A DNA stretch of 64,000 nt. Origin: Streptomyces sp. NBC_01276. Its GTDB lineage: Bacteria; Actinomycetota; Actinomycetes; Streptomycetales; Streptomycetaceae. The DNA is taken from positions 806,001 through 870,000 of the forward strand of contig NZ_CP108442.1 of the NCBI RefSeq assembly GCF_041435355.1, written 5' to 3'. The translations under genes were made by a program, and so were the position numbers. The notes beneath the pieces were generated by a model. The model made no database searches and was not told the origin of the DNA. It saw only the letters and a program-made list of their open reading frames with translations. Positions 1-8,476 of this stretch are shown piece by piece (position 1 is the first letter of the stretch; each line of letters opens with the position of its first letter).

Positions 1-251
1 TTGAAGAGCCACGAACAGCCGACCAGCTGACCAGCGCCGAGGCTCTCGATGACGGCGGCACGCCGCCCGGGCACGTGGACGTCCAGGGCGACGGTGCCGG
101 TCCGGACGATCCAGAACCGATCGGCGCGGCCGCCCTCGCGGAAGAGGCGCGCGCCCTCGGCGAAGTCGACCTCCTGGGCCAGTTCCATCAGCCGGGAACG
201 GCAGTCGGCAGGCAGCGCCTCGGAGATGCGGGTGGGTGAGGGGGTGCTCAT
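1..251 (-). CDS. Cyclic-nucleotide-binding (Crp-like) domain protein, partial
   Basis: The reverse strand starts with ATG at 251 and stays open to the window edge, giving 83 residues of the N-terminus. The text reads as the first half of a cNMP-binding beta-roll: FAEGARLFREGGRADRFWIV, then RTGTVALDV, then IESLGAGQLVGCSWLF. This matches the G-x-LVG-x-SWLF turn of the family. Streptomyces proteins of this type are usually short cytoplasmic cNMP-domain sensors without an HTH, but the C-terminal part lies outside the window, so a Crp-type DNA-binding domain cannot be excluded. It is divergent from the SHOCT gene, and the space between holds two dyads. Confidence 0.8.
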   Translation of the reverse strand, partial: MSTPSPTRISEALPADCRSRLMELAQEVDFAEGARLFREGGRADRFWIVRTGTVALDVHVPGRRAAVIESLGAGQLVGCSWLF

Positions 252-308
252 GAACGGCCTCCTGTTCGAGTCCGTCTTCAGTCTTGGCGATCCGCCGGGT
301 CGTGGGCA

Positions 309-345
309 TGGGCCCTGTGGTCCCGTGTGTGGGCCGACCGGCCCA
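309..345. promoter_or_regulatory. Putative DevR/OsdR-type dyad operators
   Basis: In the divergent gap there is a perfect inverted repeat, TGGGCCG-AC-CGGCCCA, at 330-345. Just before it, at 309-323, lies an imperfect dyad, GGGCCCTGTGGTCCC. G/C-rich palindromes of this form resemble boxes bound by DevR/OsdR (dormancy and hypoxia) regulators. The neighbouring gene types (cNMP-domain protein, pyridoxamine-oxidase fold, stress-protein remnant) also occur in such regulons. The dyads are seen directly; the regulator is inferred. Confidence 0.4.
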
Positions 346-428
346 TGCCGGAGTCCGGTGCAGACGCAGATCCTGGCAGCAGATGGCCGACTCGCGGCCG
401 TCGGCCCCGCCCGACCGGGAGGTGCGCG

Positions 429-713
429 ATGTATTGGAATGGACATGACATGGGGGCCTGGGGATGGTTCGCCATGTCCCTCACCACGCTGATCGTCTGG
501 ACCCTGATCATCGCAGCGGCCGTCCTCGTGGTCCGCGCCCTCAGGCAGGACGGTGCGGACGGGCCCACAGCCCCTGCGCCGTACCCAGCCTCCGACAAGG
601 GCGCCGAGAGGCTCCTGGCGGAACGGTTCGCCAAAGGCGAGATGGATGACGAGGAATACGGCCGGCGGCTCGCGGTGCTGCGGAGCCATACCCCTGGGTC
701 CACGCCCCTGTGA
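429..713 (+). CDS. SHOCT-domain small membrane protein
   Basis: The product is 94 residues long. ATG 429 is chosen because GGGAGGT sits about 5 bases upstream; an earlier in-frame ATG at 327 lacks such a site and would add a non-biased leader. After a short Trp/Met-rich head comes one membrane span (MSLTTLIVWTLIIAAAVLVV). It is followed by a Pro/Ala linker and a C-terminal SHOCT motif (AERLLAERFAKGEMDDEEYG, residues about 60-85). SHOCT domains are short oligomerisation or membrane-associated modules; no enzymatic role is visible. The gene lies just upstream of the pyridoxamine-oxidase-fold gene. Confidence 0.75.
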   Translation: MYWNGHDMGAWGWFAMSLTTLIVWTLIIAAAVLVVRALRQDGADGPTAPAPYPASDKGAERLLAERFAKGEMDDEEYGRRLAVLRSHTPGSTPL

Positions 714-771
714 GAAGCCGACAGCGGGCGACGGCACCGGCGTCCCGCCCGCTTGACCAAGGATGCCCACG

Positions 772-1242
772 ATGAAGAACGACCCGGCCGGTACGGCCAC
801 CAGCTCACCTGCCGTCACCATGCCGGGACGGCACATGGAAGAGCTCAGTGCCGACGAGGCGCTGCACCTGCTGGGCACCGTCGAACTGGGCCGGATCGTG
901 TTCACCCGTCACGCGCTGCCCGACGTGCGCCCGGTCAACCACCTCCTCGACGACGGCGACATCATCGTCCGTGTCCAGGACTATTCGACACTGGCATCCT
1001 TGCTCGCGGCCCAAGGGGCTGCCGACGTGGTCGTCGCCTACGAAGCCGATGTCATCAATCAAGGCGAGCAGCTGGGGTGGAGCGTGGTCGCCACCGGCTA
1101 CGCCACCGCCGTAACCGCCCCCAGCGAGGTCGAACGTTACGCGCACCTCCTCCAGCCGTGGGTCGAGGGCGCCGCATCGGGCGCCATCCGGATCAGGCCC
1201 GACCTGGTCACCGGCTTCCGTCTTCGGGAGAGCAGCCGGTAG
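772..1242 (+). CDS. Pyridoxamine 5'-phosphate oxidase-fold (PPOX/FMN-binding) protein
   Basis: The product is 156 residues long. ATG 772 is preferred over ATG 763 because AAGGA lies 8 bases upstream of 772 but touches 763. The sequence has the split-barrel signature of small Streptomyces flavin/F420-binding PPOX proteins: ELSADEALHLLGTVELGRIV near the start, then LPDVRPVNHLLDDGDIIVRV, then WSVVATGYATAV. Members are typically stress or dormancy-associated cytoplasmic redox proteins; the substrate cannot be read from sequence. It is co-oriented with the SHOCT gene and the SulP permease. Confidence 0.8.
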   Translation: MKNDPAGTATSSPAVTMPGRHMEELSADEALHLLGTVELGRIVFTRHALPDVRPVNHLLDDGDIIVRVQDYSTLASLLAAQGAADVVVAYEADVINQGEQLGWSVVATGYATAVTAPSEVERYAHLLQPWVEGAASGAIRIRPDLVTGFRLRESSR

Positions 1243-1331
1243 CGGTCCGCCCACTCGCGCCCTTCACCGCCCTGCGGCCCTCCGCCCGGCACGATGGTGA
1301 GGCACAAGCCCGCGTGAGTCCCGGAGGTGCC

Positions 1332-3035
1332 ATGCCGAAGCACGGCCGGATCACTGCGATCCCGCCCGCCTTCCGCGGCTACCGGACGGGCTGGCTACGG
1401 GGCGATGTCCTGGCCGGGGTTACGGTCGCCGCCTACCTGGTGCCGCAGGTCATGGCTTACGCAGGTGTGGCCGGGCTACCTCCGGTCGTAGGCCTGTGGG
1501 CCGTCCTGCCGGCCTTGGTCCTCTACGCGCTGAGCGGCACCTCGCGCCTGCTGTCCGTCGGACCGGAGTCGACCACCGCCCTCATGACCGCTGTGGCCGT
1601 CGGGCCGCTCGCAGCCGGCGACCCCACGCGCTACGCGGCGCTCGCCGCAGCTTTGGCCGTGATCGTCGGCCTGCTCTGTCTGGCCGCATGGGCGGTCCGG
1701 CTCGGCTTCCTGGCCGACCTTCTCTCCAGGCCCGTGCTCGTCGGCTATCTGGCCGGTGTCGCGTTCATCATGATCGTGGATCAGCTGCCCCGCCTCACCG
1801 GGACCAGCGGGAGCGGATCGGGGTTCTTCCCCCAGCTCTACTCGTTCCTCCGTCACCTCGGCAACCTGCACTGGCCCACGACCGCGATGGCCGCGGGCTG
1901 CCTGCTCTTGCTGTTCACCCTGCCTCTGCTGTGGCGGGCTCTTCCCGGACCGCTCGTCGTCCTCGTCCTCGCCACGGCGGTGGTGGCGGTCTTCGCACTG
2001 GACGAGGACCGGGGAATCGACGTCATCGGCGCGGTCCCGACCGGCTTGCCGGGCTTCGCCCTGCCCCGGCCGGCTGACCTCGCCGGCCTGGTCCTGCCTG
2101 CTCTCGGCGTTCTGCTCGTCGGCTACACCGACGTCATCCTGACCGCACGCGCCTTCTCCCGGCACGACGATCCACACCCCCTGAACGCCAACCGCGAGCT
2201 CCTGGCCCTCGGCACGGCGAACCTCGGCGCCGGAATCCTGCACGGCTTCCCGGTCAGCAGCAGTGCCAGCCGCACCGCCCTCGCGGACTCCACCGGAGCC
2301 CGTACCCAGGTGTACTCCCTCGTCGGCGCCGCCTGCGTGGCCGCCGTGCTCCTCTTCCTCGGCCGGCTGCTCACCCACACCCCCACCGCCGCCCTCGGCG
2401 CCATCGTCGTCTACGCCGCCGTACGCCTGGTCGAGGTGGGCGAGTTCCGCAGGCTGGCAGCCTTCCGTCGCCGCGAGTTCCTGCTCGCCCTCGGCTGTGG
2501 TCTCGGCGTACTCGCCCTCGGCATCCTGTACGGCGTGCTCCTCGCCGTGGCGCTGTCCGTCGCCGAACTACTCACGAGGGTCGCCCGGCCTCACGACGCC
2601 GTCGAGGGAATCGTCCCGGGCTTGGCCGGTATGCACGACATCGACGACTACCCGAGTGCCCGCACGATTCCCGGTCTCCTCATCTACCGCTACGACTCAC
2701 CGTTGTTCTTCGCCAACGCCGAGGACTTCCGCCGCCGGGCCCTGGCCTCGGTCGCAGCCCAGGACGAACCGTTGCACTGGTTCATCCTGAACACCGAGGC
2801 CAACGTCGAGGTCGACATCACCGCCCTCGATGCCGTCGAGGCCCTGCGCGCCGAACTCAGCCAACGGGACATCGTGTTCGCCCTCGCCCGCGTCAAGCAG
2901 GACCTGCGCCGTCCTCTCGACGCCTACGGGCTGACAGCGAAGATCGGCCCGGAGCGCATCTTCCCGACCCTCCCCACCGCTCTTGCCGCCTACCGAGAAT
3001 GGCAATGTGCCACAGGCCACGATCCAGCCCTCTGA
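1332..3035 (+). CDS. SulP family sulfate/anion permease with STAS domain
   Basis: The product is 567 residues long. ATG 1332 follows GGAGGTGCC. Residues about 20-430 form a hydrophobic transporter core containing AYLVPQVMAYAGVAGLPPVV and the SulP signature GFPVSSSASRTALADSTGAR. Residues about 450-560 form a STAS domain (LIYRYDSPLFFANAEDFRRR; LNTEANVEVDITALDAVEAL). Length and order are normal for the family. SulP proteins move sulfate, bicarbonate or other anions across the inner membrane; the substrate here is not determinable. Upstream spacing of about 90 bases to the PPOX gene allows co-transcription. Confidence 0.9.
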   Translation: MPKHGRITAIPPAFRGYRTGWLRGDVLAGVTVAAYLVPQVMAYAGVAGLPPVVGLWAVLPALVLYALSGTSRLLSVGPESTTALMTAVAVGPLAAGDPTRYAALAAALAVIVGLLCLAAWAVRLGFLADLLSRPVLVGYLAGVAFIMIVDQLPRLTGTSGSGSGFFPQLYSFLRHLGNLHWPTTAMAAGCLLLLFTLPLLWRALPGPLVVLVLATAVVAVFALDEDRGIDVIGAVPTGLPGFALPRPADLAGLVLPALGVLLVGYTDVILTARAFSRHDDPHPLNANRELLALGTANLGAGILHGFPVSSSASRTALADSTGARTQVYSLVGAACVAAVLLFLGRLLTHTPTAALGAIVVYAAVRLVEVGEFRRLAAFRRREFLLALGCGLGVLALGILYGVLLAVALSVAELLTRVARPHDAVEGIVPGLAGMHDIDDYPSARTIPGLLIYRYDSPLFFANAEDFRRRALASVAAQDEPLHWFILNTEANVEVDITALDAVEALRAELSQRDIVFALARVKQDLRRPLDAYGLTAKIGPERIFPTLPTALAAYREWQCATGHDPAL

Positions 3036-3083
3036 TCAGGTCGCTGGCGACGAAATACCGGAGCTGCGGCGGTGGGCCGCTTC

Positions 3084-3270
3084 CTACGTGGCCTGGAGCG
3101 GGGACGGGGGTACGGTCAGCACGGGACAGGGCGCGTGCGCGAGGACGTAGCGGGCTGTGGAGGGGCGGAGCGGTCCGCGTGGGCCCGAGCCGACCGCGAG
3201 CAGGTCGTCCGGGTCGCGTGCGACGTCGACGAGCACGGCTCCCGCCGTCCGGAGCCTGCCACGCCGGCAC
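3084..3270 (-). pseudogene. Universal stress protein (UspA) C-terminal remnant
   Basis: The reverse strand carries a readable Usp C-terminus: AGAVLVDVARDPDDLLAVGS, GPRGPLRPSTARYVLAHAPC, PVLTVPP, ending at TAG 3084-3086. The G-x-RG-x9-S/T-x3-VL-x8-PVL-V pattern is the usual nucleotide-binding tail of Usp domains. Upstream in this frame the text stops looking like Usp and lacks a start, so about 100 N-terminal residues are missing. A pair of TGACG half-sites at 3322 and 3333 sits where the old promoter would have been. Confidence 0.65.
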
Positions 3271-3321
3271 GGCGCACAGCTCGACCCTCCGAAGCCGCTC
3301 CGCCGCGGTCGGCCGCGATTC

Positions 3322-3404
3322 TGACGCGTTGCTGACGCCTCGCGTCCCCGGCCGTCAGCACTCCCTATGAACCGGCCTGCACCGTCAAGATCCCGTCAGA
3401 GGCG
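3322..3404. promoter_or_regulatory. Two divergent 11-bp CGTCA half-site pairs
   Basis: TGACG occurs at 3322 and 3333, exactly 11 bp apart, facing the Usp remnant. CGTCA occurs at 3383 and 3394, also 11 bp apart, facing the SAV_915 gene that starts at 3500. A single CGTCA at 3353 is out of phase. The same phased motif recurs around the kdp genes, so I infer one OmpR-family regulator, probably KdpE. The spacing is observed; the regulator is inferred. Confidence 0.5.
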
Positions 3405-3499
3405 GACCACGGGGACAGCTTTCGAGTGGCCGCCCCGGGCCGCCTCCCCGCACCCGGGGCACCATCCTTCTCCGCTCACGGCTCCCCCAGGAGGGCCCC

Positions 3500-3862
3500 A
3501 TGTGCCTGTTCCAGTACGACGACGACCCCGAGCCCGAGGAACGCGTCCCGGCCGGACTGCTCCACGTGCCCGTCCGGCCGGGAACTGCCGAGGTGGTGGT
3601 CCGCCTGTTCCGCACCCCGCTGGGTGCGCGGACCGCGGTCGGGTTCACAGACCCTGACCGACTGACGGCCACGCTCGGCGCGGAGCACCCGTGGATCAGG
3701 ATCTCCGAGCGGGCGCTCCGGGCGATGTCCGAACCGCTCGGGGTGGAACTGCTGACCGTGGATCCGACGTTCACCGCACCCGCGGTCACCCGGTCCGTCA
3801 CCAGTGGTTCCCCCGCGCTCGCCCCGAAGCCTCGGCGAGCCTCTTCGGCCTCGGCCGCGTGA
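3500..3862 (+). CDS. SAV_915 family (SseB-like) protein
   Basis: The product is 120 residues long, with ATG 3500 behind AGGAGGGCCCC. It begins MCLFQYDDDPEPEERVPAG and contains RTPLGARTAVGFTDPDRLTA followed by EHPWIRISERALRAM, the characteristic core of the Streptomyces SAV_915 family. Function is unknown; it is a soluble cytoplasmic protein. Its promoter region has a CGTCA pair at 11-bp spacing (3383/3394), which suggests co-regulation with the potassium genes downstream. Confidence 0.75.
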   Translation: MCLFQYDDDPEPEERVPAGLLHVPVRPGTAEVVVRLFRTPLGARTAVGFTDPDRLTATLGAEHPWIRISERALRAMSEPLGVELLTVDPTFTAPAVTRSVTSGSPALAPKPRRASSASAA

Positions 3863-3880
3863 GAAGGGAGACCCCGTGCG

Positions 3881-4069
3881 ATGACCACCGCTGTCATTTC
3901 GGCCTCGGCATCGGGTACGGAAGACCTCTCCGTCTGGCCGGCTTCCACGACCCGGCTCGCGGCCGGCGGCCGCCTGGGGGGCGGCCGGATCGTGATCGAC
4001 AGCCCTTCGGAGATCGCCCGCATCGCCGCCACCATCGGGCCGGACGGCCGCCAGAAGAACCCCGGCTGA
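3881..4069 (+). pseudogene. Internally deleted diaminopimelate decarboxylase (lysA-type) remnant
   Basis: The 62-codon frame joins two separate parts of a LysA-type protein. The head (DLSVWPASTTRLAAGGRL) matches the N-terminus of Streptomyces LysA homologues. The tail (GGRIVIDSPSEIARIAATIG) matches a segment normally about 90-100 residues further in, after the PLP-lysine. The PLP lysine and everything after the tail are absent. GGGAGACCCCGTGCG precedes the ATG, so it could still be translated, but it cannot be an active decarboxylase. The family match comes from memory of the alignment; no search was run. Confidence 0.6.
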
Positions 4070-4070
4070 T

Positions 4071-4090
4071 CGGCCGCGCCTCCGCGGCCG
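4071..4090. terminator. Short GC hairpin between convergent genes
   Basis: CGGCCGCG (4071-4078) pairs with CGCGGCCG (4083-4090) across a 4-base loop. It lies between the lysA remnant on the plus strand and the end of the APC permease on the minus strand. There is no T-tract, so termination is plausible but weakly supported. Confidence 0.35.
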
Positions 4091-4133
4091 CACCCCGTAC
4101 GACCACGTCCTGTCGGCTTCCTTGCGCCGCCCG

Positions 4134-6071
4134 TCAGCCGGCGTGCACGTGCGGGCGGCGGCTGCGGTCCGGTTCGGCTTCGCGGATGACCTCGCGGGTG
4201 ACGGGGGCGACCTCGCCCTGGCCGAAGAGGAAGAACCGGAAGAAGTTGGCCATCGGGTTGCCCTCGGTCCACTCGAAGTAGATGTGGGGCCGTTGGCCGG
4301 TCTCGTCGCGGACGTGGAGCAGGAGGGCGGCAAGGGCGTTGGGGATGCTGGAGCTCTCCAGGGTGAGGACTCGGTAGCGGTCGTGGAGGACTTCGCCGCG
4401 TACGCGCATGCCGGACTCGAATTCGGAGGCGTCCAGGACCGTGACCTCGACGAACACGACGTCGTCCTCGGCCGGGATGTCGTTGTCCGCGCGGATCTGT
4501 GCCTTCTTCTGCCGGTACTCCTCCAGGTCCCGATTGTCGGGCTCGTTGGCGATGAACCGGATCGTGCGGTTGGCGGTGTCGCGGATGAACCGCTGCGCCA
4601 TGTCGTCGAACTCGATGTGCGTGACGCGCAGCTCGAAGACCCGGGCCAGGCGCGAGAGGAGGGAGAGCGCCATGATGCCGCCGATGAAGCAGGCACCGAT
4701 CTTCACGCCGTCCGGGCGCTCCACGACGTTGACGGCGGTGGTGTAGATGAAGACGGCCGAGATGATGCCGAAGCCGATGGTCCAGCCCCGTTCCCCGGCC
4801 CGGCGGGCCGCGATGGTCACCGCGACCGCCGCCGAGGTGATCAGGACCAGGACGCCCGTGGCGTAGGCGCCGCCCTGGGCGTCGACGTCGGCGTTGAAGA
4901 TCCAGGTCACGAGGAACGCGACGAGGGTGAAGACGATGACCATGGGGCGCAGGGCGCGGGCCCACTGCGGGGCCATGCCGTAGCGGGGCAGGTAGCGCGG
5001 CATCAGGTTGAGCAGGCCGGCCATCGCGGAGGCTCCCGCGAACCACAGGATGCAGATGGTCGAGATGTCGTAGACGGTGCCGAAGGCGGAGCCGAGGTAC
5101 TCGTGGGCCAGGTAGGCCAGGGCGCGGCCGTTGGCTTCGCCGCCCGGCTGGAACTGGGCGGCCGGGATCAGCAGGGTGGTGATGAGGCTGGAGCAGATCA
5201 GGAAGACACTCATGATCACGGCCGCCGTGGTCAGCAGCTTCTTGGCTCCGCGGATCCGTCCGGCGGGCTTCTCCTCGGTGTCCGCGGGGTCGCCCTCGAC
5301 GTGTGGCATGACCGCGACGCCGGTCTCGAAGCCGGACAGGCCGAGCGCGAGTTTCGGGAACACGACGAGCGCGATGGCGATCATCATGAAGGGGTTGCCG
5401 TGCTCGGCGGTCAGCGCGGTCGTCCAGTCGGTGATGACCTGCGGCTCCGTGAACACGTTCCACAGCCCGACCGCCACGACGATGACGTTCAGGCCGAGGT
5501 AGGTGGCCACCAGGACCACGGCGACGCCGATGGCCTCGCTGAACCCCTTGAGGAAGACGCCGCCGAGCAGCGCGATCAGGATCAGGGTGATCAGGACCTC
5601 GTGGCCGTGCAGGGTGCTGGTGAGGTGCGGGTTCTCCACCATGTGCGCGGTCGCGTCGGCGGCGGAGAGGGTGATGGTGATGAGGAAGTCGGTCGCCGCG
5701 AACCCGAGCAGGGTCAGGACGAACAGCTTCCCCTTCCAGAACGACAGCAGCTTCTCCAGCATGGCGATGGATCCCTCGCCGTGCGGGCTCTCCTCGGCCA
5801 CCCGTCGGTAGACGGGCAGCGCGCCGAAGAGGGTCAGCAGCACGAGCACGATGGTCGCCAGCGGCGACAGCAGACCTGCCGCGAGGAACGCGATGCCGGG
5901 CTGGTAGCCGAGGGTGGAGAAGTAGTCCAGACCCGTCAGGCACATCACCCGCCACCACGGCCGGCCGTGCGGCTGGGCCGCCGCCTCCTTGGCGGCGGGC
6001 GAACTGTTCTCGGCGGTCAGGCCTTCCAGCATCCACGCGCGCAGGCGCGAGGAGCGGGCAGGGGTGGCCAT
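4134..6071 (-). CDS. APC superfamily permease with cytoplasmic C-terminal domain
   Basis: The product is 645 residues long. ATG 6071 follows AGGAGCGCCCGATC. About 12 hydrophobic segments begin at [20 protein letters not shown] and continue to residue about 500. A soluble C-terminal region ([20 protein letters not shown] onward) ends with a His/Arg-rich tail. The fold is that of amino-acid/polyamine/cation transporters; the substrate is unknown. Three TGACG/TAACG half-sites at 11-bp spacing (6173-6199) sit about 100 bp upstream. Potassium-transport genes lie nearby, so a cation role is a reasonable inference alongside the default amino-acid annotation. Confidence 0.8.
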   Translation of the reverse strand: MATPARSSRLRAWMLEGLTAENSSPAAKEAAAQPHGRPWWRVMCLTGLDYFSTLGYQPGIAFLAAGLLSPLATIVLVLLTLFGALPVYRRVAEESPHGEGSIAMLEKLLSFWKGKLFVLTLLGFAATDFLITITLSAADATAHMVENPHLTSTLHGHEVLITLILIALLGGVFLKGFSEAIGVAVVLVATYLGLNVIVVAVGLWNVFTEPQVITDWTTALTAEHGNPFMMIAIALVVFPKLALGLSGFETGVAVMPHVEGDPADTEEKPAGRIRGAKKLLTTAAVIMSVFLICSSLITTLLIPAAQFQPGGEANGRALAYLAHEYLGSAFGTVYDISTICILWFAGASAMAGLLNLMPRYLPRYGMAPQWARALRPMVIVFTLVAFLVTWIFNADVDAQGGAYATGVLVLITSAAVAVTIAARRAGERGWTIGFGIISAVFIYTTAVNVVERPDGVKIGACFIGGIMALSLLSRLARVFELRVTHIEFDDMAQRFIRDTANRTIRFIANEPDNRDLEEYRQKKAQIRADNDIPAEDDVVFVEVTVLDASEFESGMRVRGEVLHDRYRVLTLESSSIPNALAALLLHVRDETGQRPHIYFEWTEGNPMANFFRFFLFGQGEVAPVTREVIREAEPDRSRRPHVHAG

Positions 6072-6172
6072 GATCGGGCGCTCCTGTCGTACGGCGTGGA
6101 TTCGGCCATCGGAGTCGACGGCTGGGCCAGCGTACGCAGCGAGAACTCAGCCAATACGTCTATAGCCCCGCC

Positions 6173-6199
6173 TGACGGAATCCTGACGCCCTCTTAACG
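6173..6199 (-). promoter_or_regulatory. 11-bp phased CGTCA array upstream of APC permease
   Basis: On the reverse strand the order is CGTTA, CGTCA, CGTCA, with plus-strand starts at 6195, 6184 and 6173, exactly 11 bp apart. The array ends about 100 bp before the permease start and has the same orientation relative to its gene as the arrays before kdpF-kdpD2 and the 26681 gene. It is a putative KdpE/OmpR-family operator. Confidence 0.55.
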
Positions 6200-6347
6200 C
6201 CTTTCCTTCCGATGGCGTAGCGAACGCGCTCACGCTTGGAGGCGGAACCCGCACGTCGGGTGAGGAGACAGGCAGGCGGCGAAGACGCGAACCTGGTCGA
6301 GGCCTTCCGTGGAGATGTGCCGGGGCGACCTCGACCAGGTCGACAGG

Positions 6348-7586
6348 TCAATCGTCGATCGCCCGGTAGAGGGTGGTCCAGAAATCGTTGATGGCCCACG
6401 CCGAATCAGGAGTGGACATCCCGGTCTGGGTGAGGAGGATGCCGACGAGCCCGTTGGCCGGGTCGGCGTACGTGGTGGTGCCCGTTCCGCCGTCCCAGCC
6501 GAACTGGCCGACGGGCGCGTAGTCACCTCGGTACGTGCGCACCGCCATACCGAAACCCCAGCCTCCGTGCTGCCCCTGGCCGTGCGACAGGTGGACGAGG
6601 TCGCGGGCGCGCTCTTCCCGGTCGGCCAGCTGCGCGGCGGGGAGGCGGTTGGTCGTCATGAGCTCGACGGCGGGCCGGGACAGGATCCGCCGGTCGCCGT
6701 GCGTCCCGTGGCCCAGCAGCATCCGGAAGTAGGCGTGGTAGTCGTCGATGGTGGAGTCGAGTCCACCGCCGCCCGACTGGAACGCGGGGGGCCGGCTGTG
6801 GTGTCCCCCTTCGGCCGCGTCCGCCACGACGAACTCGCCGGTCTGCGGATCGGGAGCGTACAGGGGCGGCAGCCGGTCGATCTTGTCGGCGGGCACGTGG
6901 AAGCCGGTGTCCTTCATCCCCAGCGGCTCGAAGACGCGCTCGCGCAGGAATGCCTCGAACGACCGGCCGGTGACCCTGGCCACCAGCACTCCGAGCACGT
7001 CGTCGCCGACGTTGTACAGCCACCGCTCCCCGGGCTGGTGCATCAGCGGGAGCGTGCCCAGGCGTCGCATCCACTCGTCCGGTTCCGGGGCCGGCAGCAG
7101 CCACCCGTCCTCCTGGCCGTACACGCCCCGCTCGAAGAATGCGCCCATGATCGGGGAGGTCGGCGCAGTCATGTCCAACCCGAGCCCGAGCGTGGAGGTG
7201 AGCAGGTCCCGCACCGTGATCGGGCGCCGGGCCGGCACAGTGTCATCCAGGGGGCCGTCGGCCTTCTTCATGACCTGCCGGTCGGCGAGCTCTGGCAGCC
7301 ACCGGTCCACCGGGTCGTCCAGCCGTATTCGGCACTCGTCGAGCAGGACCATCGCCGCGGCGGACGCTACCGGTTTGGTCGTCGAGGCCATCCGGAAGAT
7401 CGTGTCCCGGCGCATCGGCGGGCCTCCGCCGTGGCGCATCGTCCCGATCGCTTCGACGTGGGTCTCCTCGCCCCGGCTCACCAGGGCGACGAGTCCGGGG
7501 ATCTTCCCGGACTCCACGTGCCCCCGCAGCACCTCGCTCAGTCTGCGCAGTCCTGCTTCGGAGAAGCCGTTGTTGCCTTGTCCCAC
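6348..7586 (-). CDS. Serine hydrolase, class C beta-lactamase/esterase fold
   Basis: The product is 412 residues if it starts at GTG 7586, which has AGGGGG 7 bases upstream; ATG 7619 would add 11 residues but has no ribosome site. The SxxK nucleophile motif is in FRMASTTKPVASAAAMVLLD. The YxN motif is in RWLYNVGDD, and an HxG-like WDGGTGT motif lies near the C-terminus. There is no signal peptide, so it is probably a cytoplasmic esterase/EstB-type enzyme rather than a secreted beta-lactamase. The substrate is unknown. It lies 67 bp downstream of the DUF1048 gene, in the same orientation. Confidence 0.85.
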   Translation of the reverse strand: MGQGNNGFSEAGLRRLSEVLRGHVESGKIPGLVALVSRGEETHVEAIGTMRHGGGPPMRRDTIFRMASTTKPVASAAAMVLLDECRIRLDDPVDRWLPELADRQVMKKADGPLDDTVPARRPITVRDLLTSTLGLGLDMTAPTSPIMGAFFERGVYGQEDGWLLPAPEPDEWMRRLGTLPLMHQPGERWLYNVGDDVLGVLVARVTGRSFEAFLRERVFEPLGMKDTGFHVPADKIDRLPPLYAPDPQTGEFVVADAAEGGHHSRPPAFQSGGGGLDSTIDDYHAYFRMLLGHGTHGDRRILSRPAVELMTTNRLPAAQLADREERARDLVHLSHGQGQHGGWGFGMAVRTYRGDYAPVGQFGWDGGTGTTTYADPANGLVGILLTQTGMSTPDSAWAINDFWTTLYRAIDD

Positions 7587-7652
7587 CGTGAAACCCCCTG
7601 TTGGATCCTGCGAAACCATTCCGGTACGGAGCTCGTGTGCGTGCCGTCGCCG

Positions 7653-8030
7653 TCAGACCGCCCCGTCCGCGTCGACTGCGGCCTGCTCGATGTCCTCGGT
7701 GAGCCGCTTGCGCGCACGGGCGGGGACGTAGCCACCGTCCGAGTAGTTCTGCGCGAAGGTCTCGGCGAACTCCACCGGGTCCTCCCCGACGATCTCGCGG
7801 ATCGACGTGCCGTCCGCGGCGGCCTGTTCGAACAGGTCCGCGAGGTCCTCGAACATCGACGCGTTGCTGTCGGCGTCGACCGGCACGAAGTACATCAGGT
7901 GCCGCTCGATCGCCTCGACCGCCGCGCGGTGACCGCCGGGCAGCTCCTTGACGCGCGCCTTGTACGCCCTCCACCGCTTCTTGGGCCCGATCACCCTCGC
8001 GATGATCCCGCTCTTCTCGACGTCGGACAT
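7653..8030 (-). CDS. DUF1048 protein
   Basis: The product is 125 residues, starting at ATG 8030 only 2 bases after the PadR stop, so the two are translationally coupled. Sequence features are an N-terminal basic stretch (IIGPKK-like: GIIARVIGPKKRWRAYKARV), LPGGHRAAVEAIERHLMYF, and a helical C-terminus. DUF1048 proteins are small, soluble, helical proteins commonly encoded directly after a PadR regulator. Their role is unproven, but the constant pairing suggests they modulate the regulator or its response. Confidence 0.8.
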   Translation of the reverse strand: MSDVEKSGIIARVIGPKKRWRAYKARVKELPGGHRAAVEAIERHLMYFVPVDADSNASMFEDLADLFEQAAADGTSIREIVGEDPVEFAETFAQNYSDGGYVPARARKRLTEDIEQAAVDADGAV

Positions 8031-8032
8031 GA

Positions 8033-8365
8033 CTACTCGCCCTCCCCTTCGCGCAGCTGTTCCAGTCGTTCCGCGAGGAAGCTCCAGGTCCTCCAGAACT
8101 CTTCGAGGTATTCCCGCCCCCGGGCGTTGAGGGAGTGCACCTTGCGCGGTGGCCCCTTCTCCGAGGCGACCTTCTCCACATCGACGAGACCACGCTTCTC
8201 CATCCTGACGAGCAGCGCGTAGACGGTCCCTTCGGCGATGTCCGAGAAGCCCTGCTCCCTCAGGCGTGCCGTGATCTCGTACCCGTAGGCGGGCCTGCCG
8301 GCCAGGGACGCGAGGATGATGCCCTCCAGCGTGCCCTTGAGCATCTCGGTCAGCAGCTTGGCCAC
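8033..8365 (-). CDS. PadR family transcriptional regulator
   Basis: The product is 110 residues. GTG 8365 is chosen because GGGGAGGC lies just upstream. The winged-helix PadR signature is clear: EMLKGTLEGIILASLAGRPA, YGYEITARLREQGFSDIAEG, TVYALLVRMEKRGLV. A C-terminal dimerisation helix follows (REYLEEFWRTWSFLAERLEQ). PadR proteins usually repress their own operon and a neighbouring effector. Two TACCGGTA palindromes lie directly upstream and are the likely autoregulatory operator. Confidence 0.9.
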   Translation of the reverse strand: MAKLLTEMLKGTLEGIILASLAGRPAYGYEITARLREQGFSDIAEGTVYALLVRMEKRGLVDVEKVASEKGPPRKVHSLNARGREYLEEFWRTWSFLAERLEQLREGEGE

Positions 8366-8401
8366 GGAACGCCTCCCCTCTGAGCTATCAAGCGTCGTTG
8401 A

Positions 8402-8434
8402 GTACCGGTACACCGTAACGCTGACTACCGGTAC
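8402..8434. promoter_or_regulatory. Putative PadR operator: paired TACCGGTA palindromes
   Basis: A perfect 10-bp palindrome, GTACCGGTAC, lies at 8402-8411 and a second TACCGGTA core at 8426-8433. Their centres are 23 bp apart (about two helical turns), 37 bp before the padR start codon. The repeat and position are seen directly; PadR binding is inferred. Confidence 0.55.
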
Positions 8435-8476
8435 TTAGCAAGACGCACTAGCAGCGGGAAGGAGGCGGCCCGGAAC

